Notes under the pieces: generated by a model
What the model was told of the DNA's origin: nothing
Seen by the model: the letters and a program-made list of their open reading frames with translations, nothing else
Database searches by the model: none
Virus record (IMG/VR): IMGVR_UViG_3300032287_000965
Span: 1 to 64,000 of that record
Strand: one strand, 5' to 3'
From: a virus
Length of the DNA: 64,000 bases
Translations under genes and position numbers: made by a program
Shown: one piece after another, positions 48,232-57,151 of the stretch
Position numbering within the stretch: the first letter of the stretch is position 1
How the letters are laid out: each line of letters begins with the position of its first letter

Positions 48232-51200
48232 CTAGTATTGTTTCAATACATCCTGCGCTTTCGGAGATATTGTATATCCGCCTACGCCATTTGCGCGCAA
48301 GTAGTCTTCTTCGGTTGGGTACTGAGCACGGAATTCTGGCCCCCTTATTGGATCATTTGCGTACGTTTGATACGCTTTAATGTACGCAGCCCGGCTCTTA
48401 AACCCGCTGATTTCTTCGTACGCATCCGCAAAACCAATATTGCGATCTTTAGCGTATTGGGTAATAACCGCTTCTTCGCCGGTTGGCCGACCCATCACCT
48501 CTGTTTGTTTTCCAAGATACTTACCGTACACCTCTCTAAATGCCTGATCAGCCGCCAGTTTCGAGCGATCAATACGCGACTGCAAGGTAGCAAGCCCAGA
48601 ACGACCAACGTTAGAAGCCAACTGCGACAACTCCCCACCCGGCTGTCCCGGCTGCGCCATCATCATGTTCAAGCCCAGCGTCAAGATGTCTTCGTTTGAG
48701 AAGCCCGTGGTTCGCGGCGCTACTTCAGGTAAAGGTGGCGCTATTATTTGTTCTGCAACTTTCTTGGCTTCTTGTACGGGGGTAGTGTCGGGGCGTGGTT
48801 TGATACCGCGAGTGTATTCATCGGGGTAAGCATCATCCCGTAAAAAAGCGTCTGAATACTCCGGTTTTTCCGGAGGTGTTGTACTGCTAAAGTCTGTACC
48901 GCCAGAAAGTACGCGCTTGGGAGTTATAGTTGGAGTTATAGCTTTAGCAGTACTAATAGCCCGATTAAGTCCCGGATGCGCAGCTAACCACGACGCAAAA
49001 GCGCCGGGTTTGGTTTTGTCGTATCCCGCACGAGCAGCTTCAGCTTGCTGCAAACGACGGTTAGCGGCTTCACTTGTTCTGGTGTCTTCAAGCAAACCAC
49101 GAATACCCGCTGTTTTATTTGGTATAAATGTCGGAGTTTCAGGTAATACCGCTTTGCCGTCAGGCCCAACTTTTATTGAGGTATCTGGCGCAGGCGCTTC
49201 CAAACGTGGCGCTTCAACTTTTTTCTCTGCTGCAGCTGCTTCGGTTCTAAGTTGGGCAATGCCTTCGTCTGTAGGCGCTGCTGGTTTTTCTTTCTTTGGC
49301 ATGTTGTCTTGTACTTGCCATTTGCCGCTCTTGGCTTTTCCAAGAAGCGGAACAATCACCAGCGCGTTGTCAAGCGCAAGCTGTGCAGCTTCTTCGTTCA
49401 TGCCGTACTTTTTAGCAATACCACGAACGCCCAGTGAAGGTAGGGACATAATAATGCTAAGTGGGTCTTTGCGGTAGGCAGGGTCGTTCTCAACACCAAA
49501 CCATTTACCCGAACGCAAATACCCCGCAGCTTGAACTATTGGGTGCTCCCCCGCCGCTTGCGCCGCTTCTTCAAACGTATATTGCTTACCAACAGGGGCG
49601 TTGTAGTAGTTCCGCATTACGAGGTCTGCAAGCGCTTCGGGAATACCCAAGACCACATCGGCCATACCGGCCCCCAGCGCCAGAGGTATGTTTTTAGAAG
49701 AAGGCGCTGCGGGTGTATTGCTTGGGGTGCCAAAAATTAGCGCACCGGTCATTGGGTCGTAAACAGCGTCGTCTCTTTCTGCGGCTTTTGCTTTGGGGGC
49801 AGGCTTGGCCTCTGTCACTACTGGTGCTGGTGCTGGTGCTGGTGCTGGTGCTGGTGCTGGCCTTGTTTGGTTATACGTTGCAGGCGTTTGTTGTACTACT
49901 TCCGCTGCATTAGCAGATGGAATGAGTGATGTTATACCCCCTGCGTCTGGTTTTGCGTTGCGGTTTTGTGGCGCAGTTATTTTGGGTTCGTACGTTGCCG
50001 CTGTAGTTTGTTCTACACGTTCGGGCGCGGGTGCGGGTTGAGTTTTATTGACCGCAGCCGGTGCAAATTTTGGCATAGCGACATAGTGTACTGGGTCCCC
50101 TTTAGGGTCTGGCCTGTACAGGCCGTGCTTCCGCATAAAAGACTCAGGAACTGAGGTAGAAACATCCGCAGCGTTCATGTGAAAAACTTCACGCCCCGGA
50201 TAATTTGCCGGATTAATAGGCGTAAAAACTTTCTCGGAACCCGGACCGCCTTTTTGTTTTTTGTTACTCAGCCCTTGCTGTTCATAACGGGTACGCCCCA
50301 TACTGGTAATTGGCAATTCTTTGCCGTACAGTTTTTTATAATCTGCTTGGGCGGCTTCTAAACGAGTGTAAAACTCTTCGTCTATTGGTGGGATTGCCGG
50401 AAAAGTTTGCTTGTTTGCCGGCGCAGTACTAGTCACACCAGCCGCGCCAGCTTTACTGAATGGCAGTACGTCAAACAGACGTTCTCCCAAAGTTCTTTCT
50501 TTTTGTTGCTGAGGTTGATTTTGCGCAGGTTGGTTCTGCGCTTGTTGAGTAGACGGCTGCGTCAAGATTGCTTCAACTTGTGGCTTATAACGCGGATTTT
50601 GACCGGTTGCTTTACCAATAGTACTGCCCGGAAGGCTTGCCCACTGACGAGCAGCTTTTGCTTTTGCTGCGTCAAAGTTGCCTTTAACAATGTCTTGCAA
50701 AGCGCCGATATCTTTCAAGATACCAATAGCTGCACGTTTCTGGTTTTCTAATGAAAAATCAGTCAGCCCCAGTTTCTTTCTTTGGTAATCCCAAGTCTTG
50801 CTCATTATCTGAAACATACCAGCGGCATCACTCCTATCGCCTTTCTTGTTAAAGACAACAGATTGGCGTGGGTGATCGTCAAAGCCTTTAAATTCTTTAA
50901 ACCCAACAAGCTGATTAGCTTTTGGGCTACCTTCATACGCATTGAGATACCGCAAAAACTTATCGACGTTCGGGTCTTGCAGGTAAGCGTCTGGATTAAA
51001 CTTCTCACCACCCTTTGTGCCGCCTGCCATATTGACAGTGCCACCTTCAGCGTAGCCAGCAATGCCTCCATCGGCCATCGTGGCAATGTTTTGCGCAGGT
51101 AATACACCGATACCTTGATCTTCAGGCATGGTGTCTTGATCCATCATCGCAACTTCTTGATCGGCTATAGTAGGCTTTGGACCACCTTGCTGCATCTTCC

Positions 51201-51348
51201 CGCTTTGGCGAAGCTGTTGACGACGCTTGGATTCGGACGCTGCCAGCGGCAATATATACGGGTCATCCTTGTGCATACGCGCATACTGCGCCAACTGCGC
51301 ATCCGACATATCTGCCAGACGGGAAGTAATCTGCTGAACATTAAACAT
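48232..51348 (-). CDS. Internal virion protein with two peptidoglycan hydrolase domains
   Basis: 1038 residues. A lambda R-type transglycosylase domain spans about 130-245, with E139 (NAYEGSPK) as probable catalytic Glu and AAGMFQIMSKTWDYQRK. A peptidase M15-like domain spans about 320-425, with H390, D395 (VFHMNAADV) and H421 (DPVHYVAM) as zinc ligands. Pro/Ala linkers include a (GGTGCT)n-coded AP repeat near 49815-49860. The start has MADGGIAGYAEGG, common in internal virion proteins. It probably opens the cell wall during DNA entry. Confidence 0.8.
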   Translation of the reverse strand: MFNVQQITSRLADMSDAQLAQYARMHKDDPYILPLAASESKRRQQLRQSGKMQQGGPKPTIADQEVAMMDQDTMPEDQGIGVLPAQNIATMADGGIAGYAEGGTVNMAGGTKGGEKFNPDAYLQDPNVDKFLRYLNAYEGSPKANQLVGFKEFKGFDDHPRQSVVFNKKGDRSDAAGMFQIMSKTWDYQRKKLGLTDFSLENQKRAAIGILKDIGALQDIVKGNFDAAKAKAARQWASLPGSTIGKATGQNPRYKPQVEAILTQPSTQQAQNQPAQNQPQQQKERTLGERLFDVLPFSKAGAAGVTSTAPANKQTFPAIPPIDEEFYTRLEAAQADYKKLYGKELPITSMGRTRYEQQGLSNKKQKGGPGSEKVFTPINPANYPGREVFHMNAADVSTSVPESFMRKHGLYRPDPKGDPVHYVAMPKFAPAAVNKTQPAPAPERVEQTTAATYEPKITAPQNRNAKPDAGGITSLIPSANAAEVVQQTPATYNQTRPAPAPAPAPAPAPVVTEAKPAPKAKAAERDDAVYDPMTGALIFGTPSNTPAAPSSKNIPLALGAGMADVVLGIPEALADLVMRNYYNAPVGKQYTFEEAAQAAGEHPIVQAAGYLRSGKWFGVENDPAYRKDPLSIIMSLPSLGVRGIAKKYGMNEEAAQLALDNALVIVPLLGKAKSGKWQVQDNMPKKEKPAAPTDEGIAQLRTEAAAAEKKVEAPRLEAPAPDTSIKVGPDGKAVLPETPTFIPNKTAGIRGLLEDTRTSEAANRRLQQAEAARAGYDKTKPGAFASWLAAHPGLNRAISTAKAITPTITPKRVLSGGTDFSSTTPPEKPEYSDAFLRDDAYPDEYTRGIKPRPDTTPVQEAKKVAEQIIAPPLPEVAPRTTGFSNEDILTLGLNMMMAQPGQPGGELSQLASNVGRSGLATLQSRIDRSKLAADQAFREVYGKYLGKQTEVMGRPTGEEAVITQYAKDRNIGFADAYEEISGFKSRAAYIKAYQTYANDPIRGPEFRAQYPTEEDYLRANGVGGYTISPKAQDVLKQY

Positions 51349-51350
51349 GA

Positions 51351-52439
51351 TTAACCCTTTTCCATATCGTGCAGAAGCAACTCTGCCAAACCTGCGGGGA
51401 TGTCTTTATCTCTAACCGCACCGCCTTCAGCGCCAAACACAGGGTTCTTTCCGCCAAACAAACCGTAGGCTGTCAGCCCCAAACCGCCAATCTGTGACAG
51501 CATAGAAGGCGGCGCTTGATATTGAACCTGACTCTGCTGCCCCAACGGCACACCACGCAGGATGTCCGACATGAACGACAACTGCTGCTGCGGGTAGCCG
51601 CGCTGGGTAAGGAAGTCTTGATAGGCTTGAGTAAGTCCTTGCTGCTCTAAAGCTTGCTGCTGGGCACCGGCGGCTGACTGCGCTTGGATTGCTCCCTGCT
51701 GTTGGCCGAACTGAGTTTGACCCAACTGACCCAACGTATTTGCGCCTTGTAGTGCTTGACCATAACCACGAAGCCCTAAATCAGCACCAAACTGCTGTGC
51801 TTGACGGGCTTGTTCAAACGCAGTCTGCATACCTTTGCCGTAGATGTCGGCTTGCTGCTGACCTAAATTGCGCTGGCGTTCAGCTTCTACAATAGCCGAG
51901 CGGGCACCACCAAAAGCACCACGTTGTACGGCTTGTGCTTGGTTCTGTTGACCTAGTATGTTTGACTGCCGTGCAGCTTCTCTTAGCTGCGGAGCCATGG
52001 CGTTTTCCATGTACGGCGACATGTACGACTGCATAGCGTAGGGGTTCGTAGCCTGTTGTGCGTACTGCCGACCTGCACCGAGACTGCCAAGCCCTGCCTG
52101 TCCTGCTAACTGTGTACCAATTCCCAACTGCTGCGCGGGGGCAAGATTGGCTGCGGATTGCTGCGCTTGTTCTTGTAATGGGGTAAAGCCCGCAGTTCGC
52201 TGCCCACCGTAAGCTTGATATGGAGTCTCCGAAAACGCTTCGGCCTTGCCCAACATACGTTCAACATACGGACGCGCATATTCAGGAATCGTCGTTGTAG
52301 TTTGCGTAGTATTAGTAGGCTGAGACTGCCCGCCACCACCGCCTTGAGGTTTAATCTTACGGTCGCCCGTATGTTTAAAGGCTTCTTCTGGCAAGTCAGG
52401 TATGCCAGCTAGTGCCATTGCGCGGTTGTTGAATCTCAT
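51351..52439 (-). CDS. Gln/Ala-rich internal virion protein
   Basis: 362 residues. After a Gly/Gln linker (KPQGGGGGQSQP) come helical Gln/Ala repeats (GFTPLQEQAQQSAANLAP, LGQQNQAQAVQRGAFGGARS, RQRNLGQQQADIYGKGMQTA). The C-terminus has SMLSQIGGLGLTAYGLFGGK, a possible membrane-active helix, and AEGGAVRDKD. This corresponds in place and composition to T7 gp14-like internal core proteins. The gene overlaps its neighbour by 4 bp. Confidence 0.75.
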   Translation of the reverse strand: MRFNNRAMALAGIPDLPEEAFKHTGDRKIKPQGGGGGQSQPTNTTQTTTTIPEYARPYVERMLGKAEAFSETPYQAYGGQRTAGFTPLQEQAQQSAANLAPAQQLGIGTQLAGQAGLGSLGAGRQYAQQATNPYAMQSYMSPYMENAMAPQLREAARQSNILGQQNQAQAVQRGAFGGARSAIVEAERQRNLGQQQADIYGKGMQTAFEQARQAQQFGADLGLRGYGQALQGANTLGQLGQTQFGQQQGAIQAQSAAGAQQQALEQQGLTQAYQDFLTQRGYPQQQLSFMSDILRGVPLGQQSQVQYQAPPSMLSQIGGLGLTAYGLFGGKNPVFGAEGGAVRDKDIPAGLAELLLHDMEKG

Positions 52440-52843
52440 AATTTTTCCCTCATCACCTGATGGGTGTTGGTCATGCCCATTTTTTCGTACATCTGAACCA
52501 GCGTACCTTTAGCCCAGCACTGTGTGGTTGTAGCGCCCATTAGGCGCATCCAGTTTTTAGCTTCTTCAAACACGTGCGGGCGGACGATGCCTTTGCCGCC
52601 CATCAAATTCACATGCGCTACGCGCTCACGCGGGTAGTCAATAATGTCTACCGTTACAGCACCAGTAATACCCTCGTCTGGCTCATCCCAGATCAACAAG
52701 TAAGTACGCCCAGTACGAACAGCAAACTCAACTTGTTCAATCGTAATTAGTTCTGGGTCTAAATCAATTGCACGTTGCAACATTGGTGCAGCGATTGGCC
52801 ACACTTGCGGTAACTGCGCCGGGGTAATTTGATAAAGCGCCAT
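52436..52843 (-). CDS. GNAT-like internal virion protein
   Basis: 135 residues, MALYQITPAQLPQVWPIAAP at the start. The order of strands and helices (GRTYLLIWDEPDEGITGAVT, then RERVAHVNLMGGKGIVRPHV and MRLMGATTTQCWAKGTLVQM, YEKMGMTN) follows a GNAT fold, including the final motif with a helix before the last strand. T7 gp13-type proteins near the internal core genes have such a fold. The acetyl-CoA-binding Q/RxxGxG/A is not clear, so it may be structural. Confidence 0.65.
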   Translation of the reverse strand: MALYQITPAQLPQVWPIAAPMLQRAIDLDPELITIEQVEFAVRTGRTYLLIWDEPDEGITGAVTVDIIDYPRERVAHVNLMGGKGIVRPHVFEEAKNWMRLMGATTTQCWAKGTLVQMYEKMGMTNTHQVMREKL

Positions 52844-52845
52844 GA

Positions 52846-54627
52846 TTACGCTGGCAAATGCTTATCTGTTTTACTATCAACAGCTACTTTCTTTTTGCCT
52901 ATGCTTTTCTTCCGCGCTTTTTGCACACGATCCATCATCGCGTAAAGCTTTCGCGCACCCGCTTCAGTGCTGCCGTTACCAAGCTCCGAAACAATTCTGG
53001 CAGGCACGACAAATTCTCCATCAGCAAGACGGGCAGGCTGGCGATTACCAATAGAAGCAGGAATAGAATCAGAAACACCATCACCCGGACCTCTCAACAA
53101 ACGCCCACCATCAGAGTAATCCCCAAGGGTTGATTCGCCCCCAACGTTACCACCTCTAGCGTAACCACCGTAACCACCCAACTGCTGGTTCATGTAGTCG
53201 TAAAAATCCTCAAGCCCCAGTTGCTGCTCGGGCGTTTGATACGCAGGGACATTAATAGGTGTGGCAGAGCGCTGTGCTTGCATCGGACCCATGGCAGGGT
53301 TAGCAATACCGCCAGACACCCTGTTTCCGCCCCCAGTTTGCGTGAACTGCATAGTCTTTGGGTCGTACGAGAATGTAGGTAGTGGCGCAGTTGGCGCGGT
53401 TGATCGGCTTCCGCCTGCAAGTTCGGCGCGTGTTTGATTCTCAGGGTTTACATGGCCGGGGTTGGTACCAAGAACAGGACGGCCATACTGAGTTTCTCCG
53501 CCACCCGCAAACCGTGGTTCCCCAGTATAAGTGCTTACCCCGGCGTCGGCTGATGGGGAAATCACATTGGTAGCTTCAGGGCGCTGCATCGCGGGGTTAG
53601 AGTACATTGGCGTTTGCAGGTTTGCCTGCGGGTACCCTGTATTTGCACCGACAGCATTCATTGCTGCCATCTGCTCTATTGGTCCGCCCACGGCTAAACT
53701 TACTATGCCGCCAGTAGCCGCTTTGTATGGCTCGCCAGCAATAAACTGCTCATTAAAATAGTTACGCTCACTCGAATCCTGCATTGGGCTAACCGCATAC
53801 GCTTCAGGGCGTTGAGTGCGCTCGTACGTATATGGGCGAATCATTGATTTATCTTCAGGTTTTGCCACGCCTTTTTGCTTAAGCAGTTCATTTGCGGCAA
53901 GCGCTGCCATTCCTGCTGTAGCGTAGGGGTGCTGCTCTGCGTAGTCCTTTACGTCTTGGAACGAACCGATGTTGCCAAGGTTTTGTAAGAAGTTTTGATT
54001 TGGGCGGATGCCTTTACCTATGATGTCGGCGGCTTCAACAGGAGTAGGGTTGGACAGGCTTGGGTACTTTAGGCCAGATGTCTGTAACCCCCTAAACCCA
54101 GCTTCGCTAAATCCGGGAGTTGTTTGCTGTATTACGTTAGGCGCTATTGTTCCCGCTTTATCAGCTAATAGAGTTTCTGCCGCAAACGGTTTAGCAAGCG
54201 GTGGAGAATTAGCCAAAAACTTAGCGCCCATCTGCGACATAGGGTTTGCAAGCCCGCCAGCCATGTTCTGTGCAGCAGCATTTTGGAAAGCAAGATTAGT
54301 AGCTTGCTGCGCCGCTGCGTTTTGAACTCCTGCGCCAATTACTTTGCCTTTTAACGCTTCCAACCCCGCTGATTGGAGCATAGATGGCCCCATAGCCTGA
54401 GCCGTTGCAGCGGGGGCTACAGAAGCCATAATAGGCGCAGCAGAAGCGCCAAGCCCACTGGTCAACGCAGGAGCAGCGCCAGCCATAAAGTTAGAGAAAA
54501 TGCCCGCACCACCAGCCAATTTTGTGCCTAATGCAAGACCAGTTCCAAGAGCGCCAACACCAGCACCAACAGCGGCACCAGTCCCAAGAGCCGTAGTCGC
54601 AGCGGCGGCAGGAAGCAAAGCAGGCAT
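52846..54627 (-). CDS. Internal virion protein with conserved C-terminal SDSIPA module
   Basis: 593 residues. The N-terminal 130 residues are Ala/Gly-rich and hydrophobic (GTGAAVGAGVGALGTGLALG), likely membrane-active. The middle is low complexity, rich in Gly, Asn, Pro. The C-terminal module GPGDGVSDSIPASIGNRQPA, then RLADGEFVVPARIVSELGNG and KLYAMMDRVQKARKK, is widespread in phage internal or tail proteins. It probably acts in DNA ejection across the envelope (inference). Confidence 0.75.
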   Translation of the reverse strand: MPALLPAAAATTALGTGAAVGAGVGALGTGLALGTKLAGGAGIFSNFMAGAAPALTSGLGASAAPIMASVAPAATAQAMGPSMLQSAGLEALKGKVIGAGVQNAAAQQATNLAFQNAAAQNMAGGLANPMSQMGAKFLANSPPLAKPFAAETLLADKAGTIAPNVIQQTTPGFSEAGFRGLQTSGLKYPSLSNPTPVEAADIIGKGIRPNQNFLQNLGNIGSFQDVKDYAEQHPYATAGMAALAANELLKQKGVAKPEDKSMIRPYTYERTQRPEAYAVSPMQDSSERNYFNEQFIAGEPYKAATGGIVSLAVGGPIEQMAAMNAVGANTGYPQANLQTPMYSNPAMQRPEATNVISPSADAGVSTYTGEPRFAGGGETQYGRPVLGTNPGHVNPENQTRAELAGGSRSTAPTAPLPTFSYDPKTMQFTQTGGGNRVSGGIANPAMGPMQAQRSATPINVPAYQTPEQQLGLEDFYDYMNQQLGGYGGYARGGNVGGESTLGDYSDGGRLLRGPGDGVSDSIPASIGNRQPARLADGEFVVPARIVSELGNGSTEAGARKLYAMMDRVQKARKKSIGKKKVAVDSKTDKHLPA

Positions 54628-54628
54628 G

Positions 54629-54928
54629 TTAAATCTCCTTCTTCATCAGTACGAGGCCCATGTTTTGCCCATACTCGTGTAATCCGAACATTGCGATAAG
54701 TTTACGCGCTTTTGTGTCATTTTCAAAAGGTGTTGCGTATACTTCATTGTAGCCTTCGGCTTTTAGCCCCGGCGCAACTACGTTAACAAAAATACTACGG
54801 TATTTCTTAAACTTGGAAGGTGACCACGCTCCCGGTGTTATGTTCAAGTGCAGCGCCACTTTATTAATCTCTGACAAGTAATCGCAGAGAAAGCACACGT
54901 CCTCGTCTTCGTACAGCGTCTCTCTCAT
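54629..54928 (-). CDS. GNAT-fold-like small virion-region protein
   Basis: 99 residues. Start MRETLYEDEDVCFLCDYLS; the core has KKYRSIFVNVVAPGLKAEGY, then NEVYATPFENDTKARKLIAM and FGLHEYGQNMGLVLMKKE. The final strand-helix-strand (ENDTKARKLIAMFGL) resembles the C-terminal half of a GNAT fold, as does the gene at 52436-52843. The two flank the large internal protein. Catalysis is unproven. Confidence 0.6.
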   Translation of the reverse strand: MRETLYEDEDVCFLCDYLSEINKVALHLNITPGAWSPSKFKKYRSIFVNVVAPGLKAEGYNEVYATPFENDTKARKLIAMFGLHEYGQNMGLVLMKKEI

Positions 54929-55239
54929 GGCACGATTTTCAGTGCGTACGTCGTCGTGTCGTAGTAAATATCCCCAGTCCTTAGCTTGCCAGCACCAAAC
55001 TCCACACTGGTTGGGCAGCTTATTTCGCGCAATCCCGTAGCGGGATTTACCTGACTCAAGTTCAACGCGGCTACTACCGTATTGGCATCAGGGCGACTTG
55101 TGGATGCTGCGCTTGGGCCGGGGTTATCCAACTGGGCAAAGTATTGCCGTAAGATGTTGTGTACTGTATCCGCGTACGCCCGGTCGTATTCGACGGGGGC
55201 AAGGGGCAGCGCCGGACTTCTGGTGGTTCCTGTGGACAT
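54925..55239 (-). CDS. Small conserved tail-region protein
   Basis: 104 residues. PLAPVEYDRAYADTVHNILR followed by QYFAQLDNPGPS is a conserved N-terminal helix block seen in phage proteins encoded next to the stabilisation protein. The second half is beta-rich (GDIYYDTTTYALKIVP). It shares an ATGA-type overlap with its downstream neighbour and lies 2 bp after the upstream gene. Role unknown. Confidence 0.65.
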   Translation of the reverse strand: MSTGTTRSPALPLAPVEYDRAYADTVHNILRQYFAQLDNPGPSAASTSRPDANTVVAALNLSQVNPATGLREISCPTSVEFGAGKLRTGDIYYDTTTYALKIVP

Positions 55240-55241
55240 AC

Positions 55242-57149
55242 TTATCTCCTACCGTCAGGCCGCACATCAATACGGGGCACACCCAACTGCCACTGCGTAC
55301 CGATCGAATTTGACTCCACCTTAAACGCCATCTGTCTGCCACGGATGCGGGAGTAAATAATCTCCGTGAACTGCTGCACGTTGTAGGTAGTCGTCCCAGC
55401 GTAGCTTTGCGCTGAGGTTACCGTGGGGTTGTCCGCAACACCATAGTTTGAGCCGGGGTTCTGGCGTGGGCGCACCGTGAAGTTTACCACCGGGTTGTTT
55501 GTTGTCTCCCCGGTTGTGCTCGAACCGTCAAACGTAATATCCGGGATGATGCGCCAGACGAAGCCGTAGTTGTGGCCGTCACCAATATCAAAGTCCGAAG
55601 ACTGCACGTAGGCATTAATAGCACTGGGCGGGTTAGTACTACCGTCGTCCACCGCCGCTTCGTGGTACACAAGGATATTGCCAGCCGTTGCCGCTGTCGG
55701 GTACGGACGCAGGGGCGAATCCAACCAAGCCGTACGATCTAAGGTGCCGTAATACCAGACCCGGTCAAGGTAGTTAAAGATGACGTAGCGGTCGATGACA
55801 GTCGAGTTCTTAGAGCAGTAGTTCCACCAGACTTCTGAGTAGCCCTCGTTGGTGCCAGCATTGAACTGCGCTTCCTGATCCCGGTTAATATCATTGAAGA
55901 TATAAGTACGCACCGAGCAAGGCAGTGTCTCAACCCGACCAGAGTAAGCATAGAACTTATCCACGCCCATCCAGTACACCACACCGTTGGCTGTCGCCAT
56001 AGCATTTGGGGAGGCGATTGAGATATTGTCGGCGAGCAGGGTGAAGCCGTACACAAACGGTGGCCCAAGATACTGCATCGAGTAAATAGCAGCGTCCGTC
56101 CATACCACGATTTCTTGACGAGTTTGCAATGCTCCAACAATTGTAGAACCGTGAGACAGGCGGTAACTACCCGCTTGGTTTGTTGCAGATGGCGTCCAGT
56201 CGGTGTAGCTTTCCTGTGCAGTCCAGCGGATAAGCAGCGGGTCTATGGCTGTTGTGCCATAAGCGCCGTAGTCGTTACATCCAAACGCAATAACAATCCG
56301 CGAGGTGTCAGACACCATAATCTCGTTAATCAAAGCCGGAACGTCCGTGCCAGACACCAAAGAGCCGCGAGTACCATAGGCAGGAGTTGCGCCACCACCG
56401 GGTTGCCACAAGTAAAGAGCGCCGCCACGTGGCGAGAACAGCAAGTCTTCGCCAAAGTTGGACTGGCTCCACAGGCGCAACTGCAAACCAAAACCTGTAG
56501 TAAAGCCTGAACCCCAAGAGCCGCGTGACCAAGCGCCCGTGCCCCAGCCAGTGCCGATGGTGTAAGTGGCAAAGCCCGTATTGATCTGATAGGCAATCGT
56601 TATTGTTGAAGCGGAGTTGCTTCCGGTTGTAGCAGTAGCCAACGTAACTGTATAGACCGTACCTGAAGTAACAGTCGCAATCTGGTACTCACCATTAACA
56701 TTCACACCACCAATCGTACCGGCACCTGCTATGGTGACAAAGTCATTAACCTGCAAGTTATCTGCGGCGCTGTCTGAAACAGTTAATACCGTACCGCTGG
56801 CAGTAAGCGTGATCGTAGAAGCATTAACTACAGGGGGGCCAGCAGAAGGTGTGTTGCCGTTTATTTCACGTAAGGGCGTGATGTCGTAGTAAGTACCGCC
56901 GTCTTCGATGTAGAACTTCAGGTTGGTGCCAACACCCATCAGGTTGTAGCTTCTAAGCGTTACCCAATTCCACAACGAGCGGCACACACCAAGGAAAGTG
57001 TTATACGACAGCGCAGCCCAGCCACCGATCTTCTCAGGGTAGCCAGAACGAAAACGCACCTTGTCGCAGTCGTAGTAGCCGCCCTCGTTAGAAAGCGTTG
57101 TGCCTTCGCGGTTTACGCCGGGGCGGAACTGTAGCTGTTGTAGTGGCAT
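55242..57149 (-). CDS. Tail stabilisation / nozzle-like protein
   Basis: 635 residues from the ATG at 57149 (GTGGAAGAC site). The start MPLQQLQFRPGVNREGTTLS, then NEGGYYDCDKVRFRSGYPEK, is the mark of a family I remember as P22 gp10-like packaged DNA stabilisation proteins. Residues about 110-165 form an inserted Thr-rich beta domain. The main body has repeated beta-propeller-like segments (TAIDPLLIRWTAQESYTDW, VVYWMGVDKFYAYSGRVETL). It probably plugs the tail channel. Confidence 0.75.
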   Translation of the reverse strand: MPLQQLQFRPGVNREGTTLSNEGGYYDCDKVRFRSGYPEKIGGWAALSYNTFLGVCRSLWNWVTLRSYNLMGVGTNLKFYIEDGGTYYDITPLREINGNTPSAGPPVVNASTITLTASGTVLTVSDSAADNLQVNDFVTIAGAGTIGGVNVNGEYQIATVTSGTVYTVTLATATTGSNSASTITIAYQINTGFATYTIGTGWGTGAWSRGSWGSGFTTGFGLQLRLWSQSNFGEDLLFSPRGGALYLWQPGGGATPAYGTRGSLVSGTDVPALINEIMVSDTSRIVIAFGCNDYGAYGTTAIDPLLIRWTAQESYTDWTPSATNQAGSYRLSHGSTIVGALQTRQEIVVWTDAAIYSMQYLGPPFVYGFTLLADNISIASPNAMATANGVVYWMGVDKFYAYSGRVETLPCSVRTYIFNDINRDQEAQFNAGTNEGYSEVWWNYCSKNSTVIDRYVIFNYLDRVWYYGTLDRTAWLDSPLRPYPTAATAGNILVYHEAAVDDGSTNPPSAINAYVQSSDFDIGDGHNYGFVWRIIPDITFDGSSTTGETTNNPVVNFTVRPRQNPGSNYGVADNPTVTSAQSYAGTTTYNVQQFTEIIYSRIRGRQMAFKVESNSIGTQWQLGVPRIDVRPDGRR

Positions 57150-57151
57150 GG

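Noticed and set aside
48917-49477. 186-codon plus-strand frame
   Set aside because: Antisense to the dual-lysin gene; Ala/Ser-rich as expected from reversed coding sequence.
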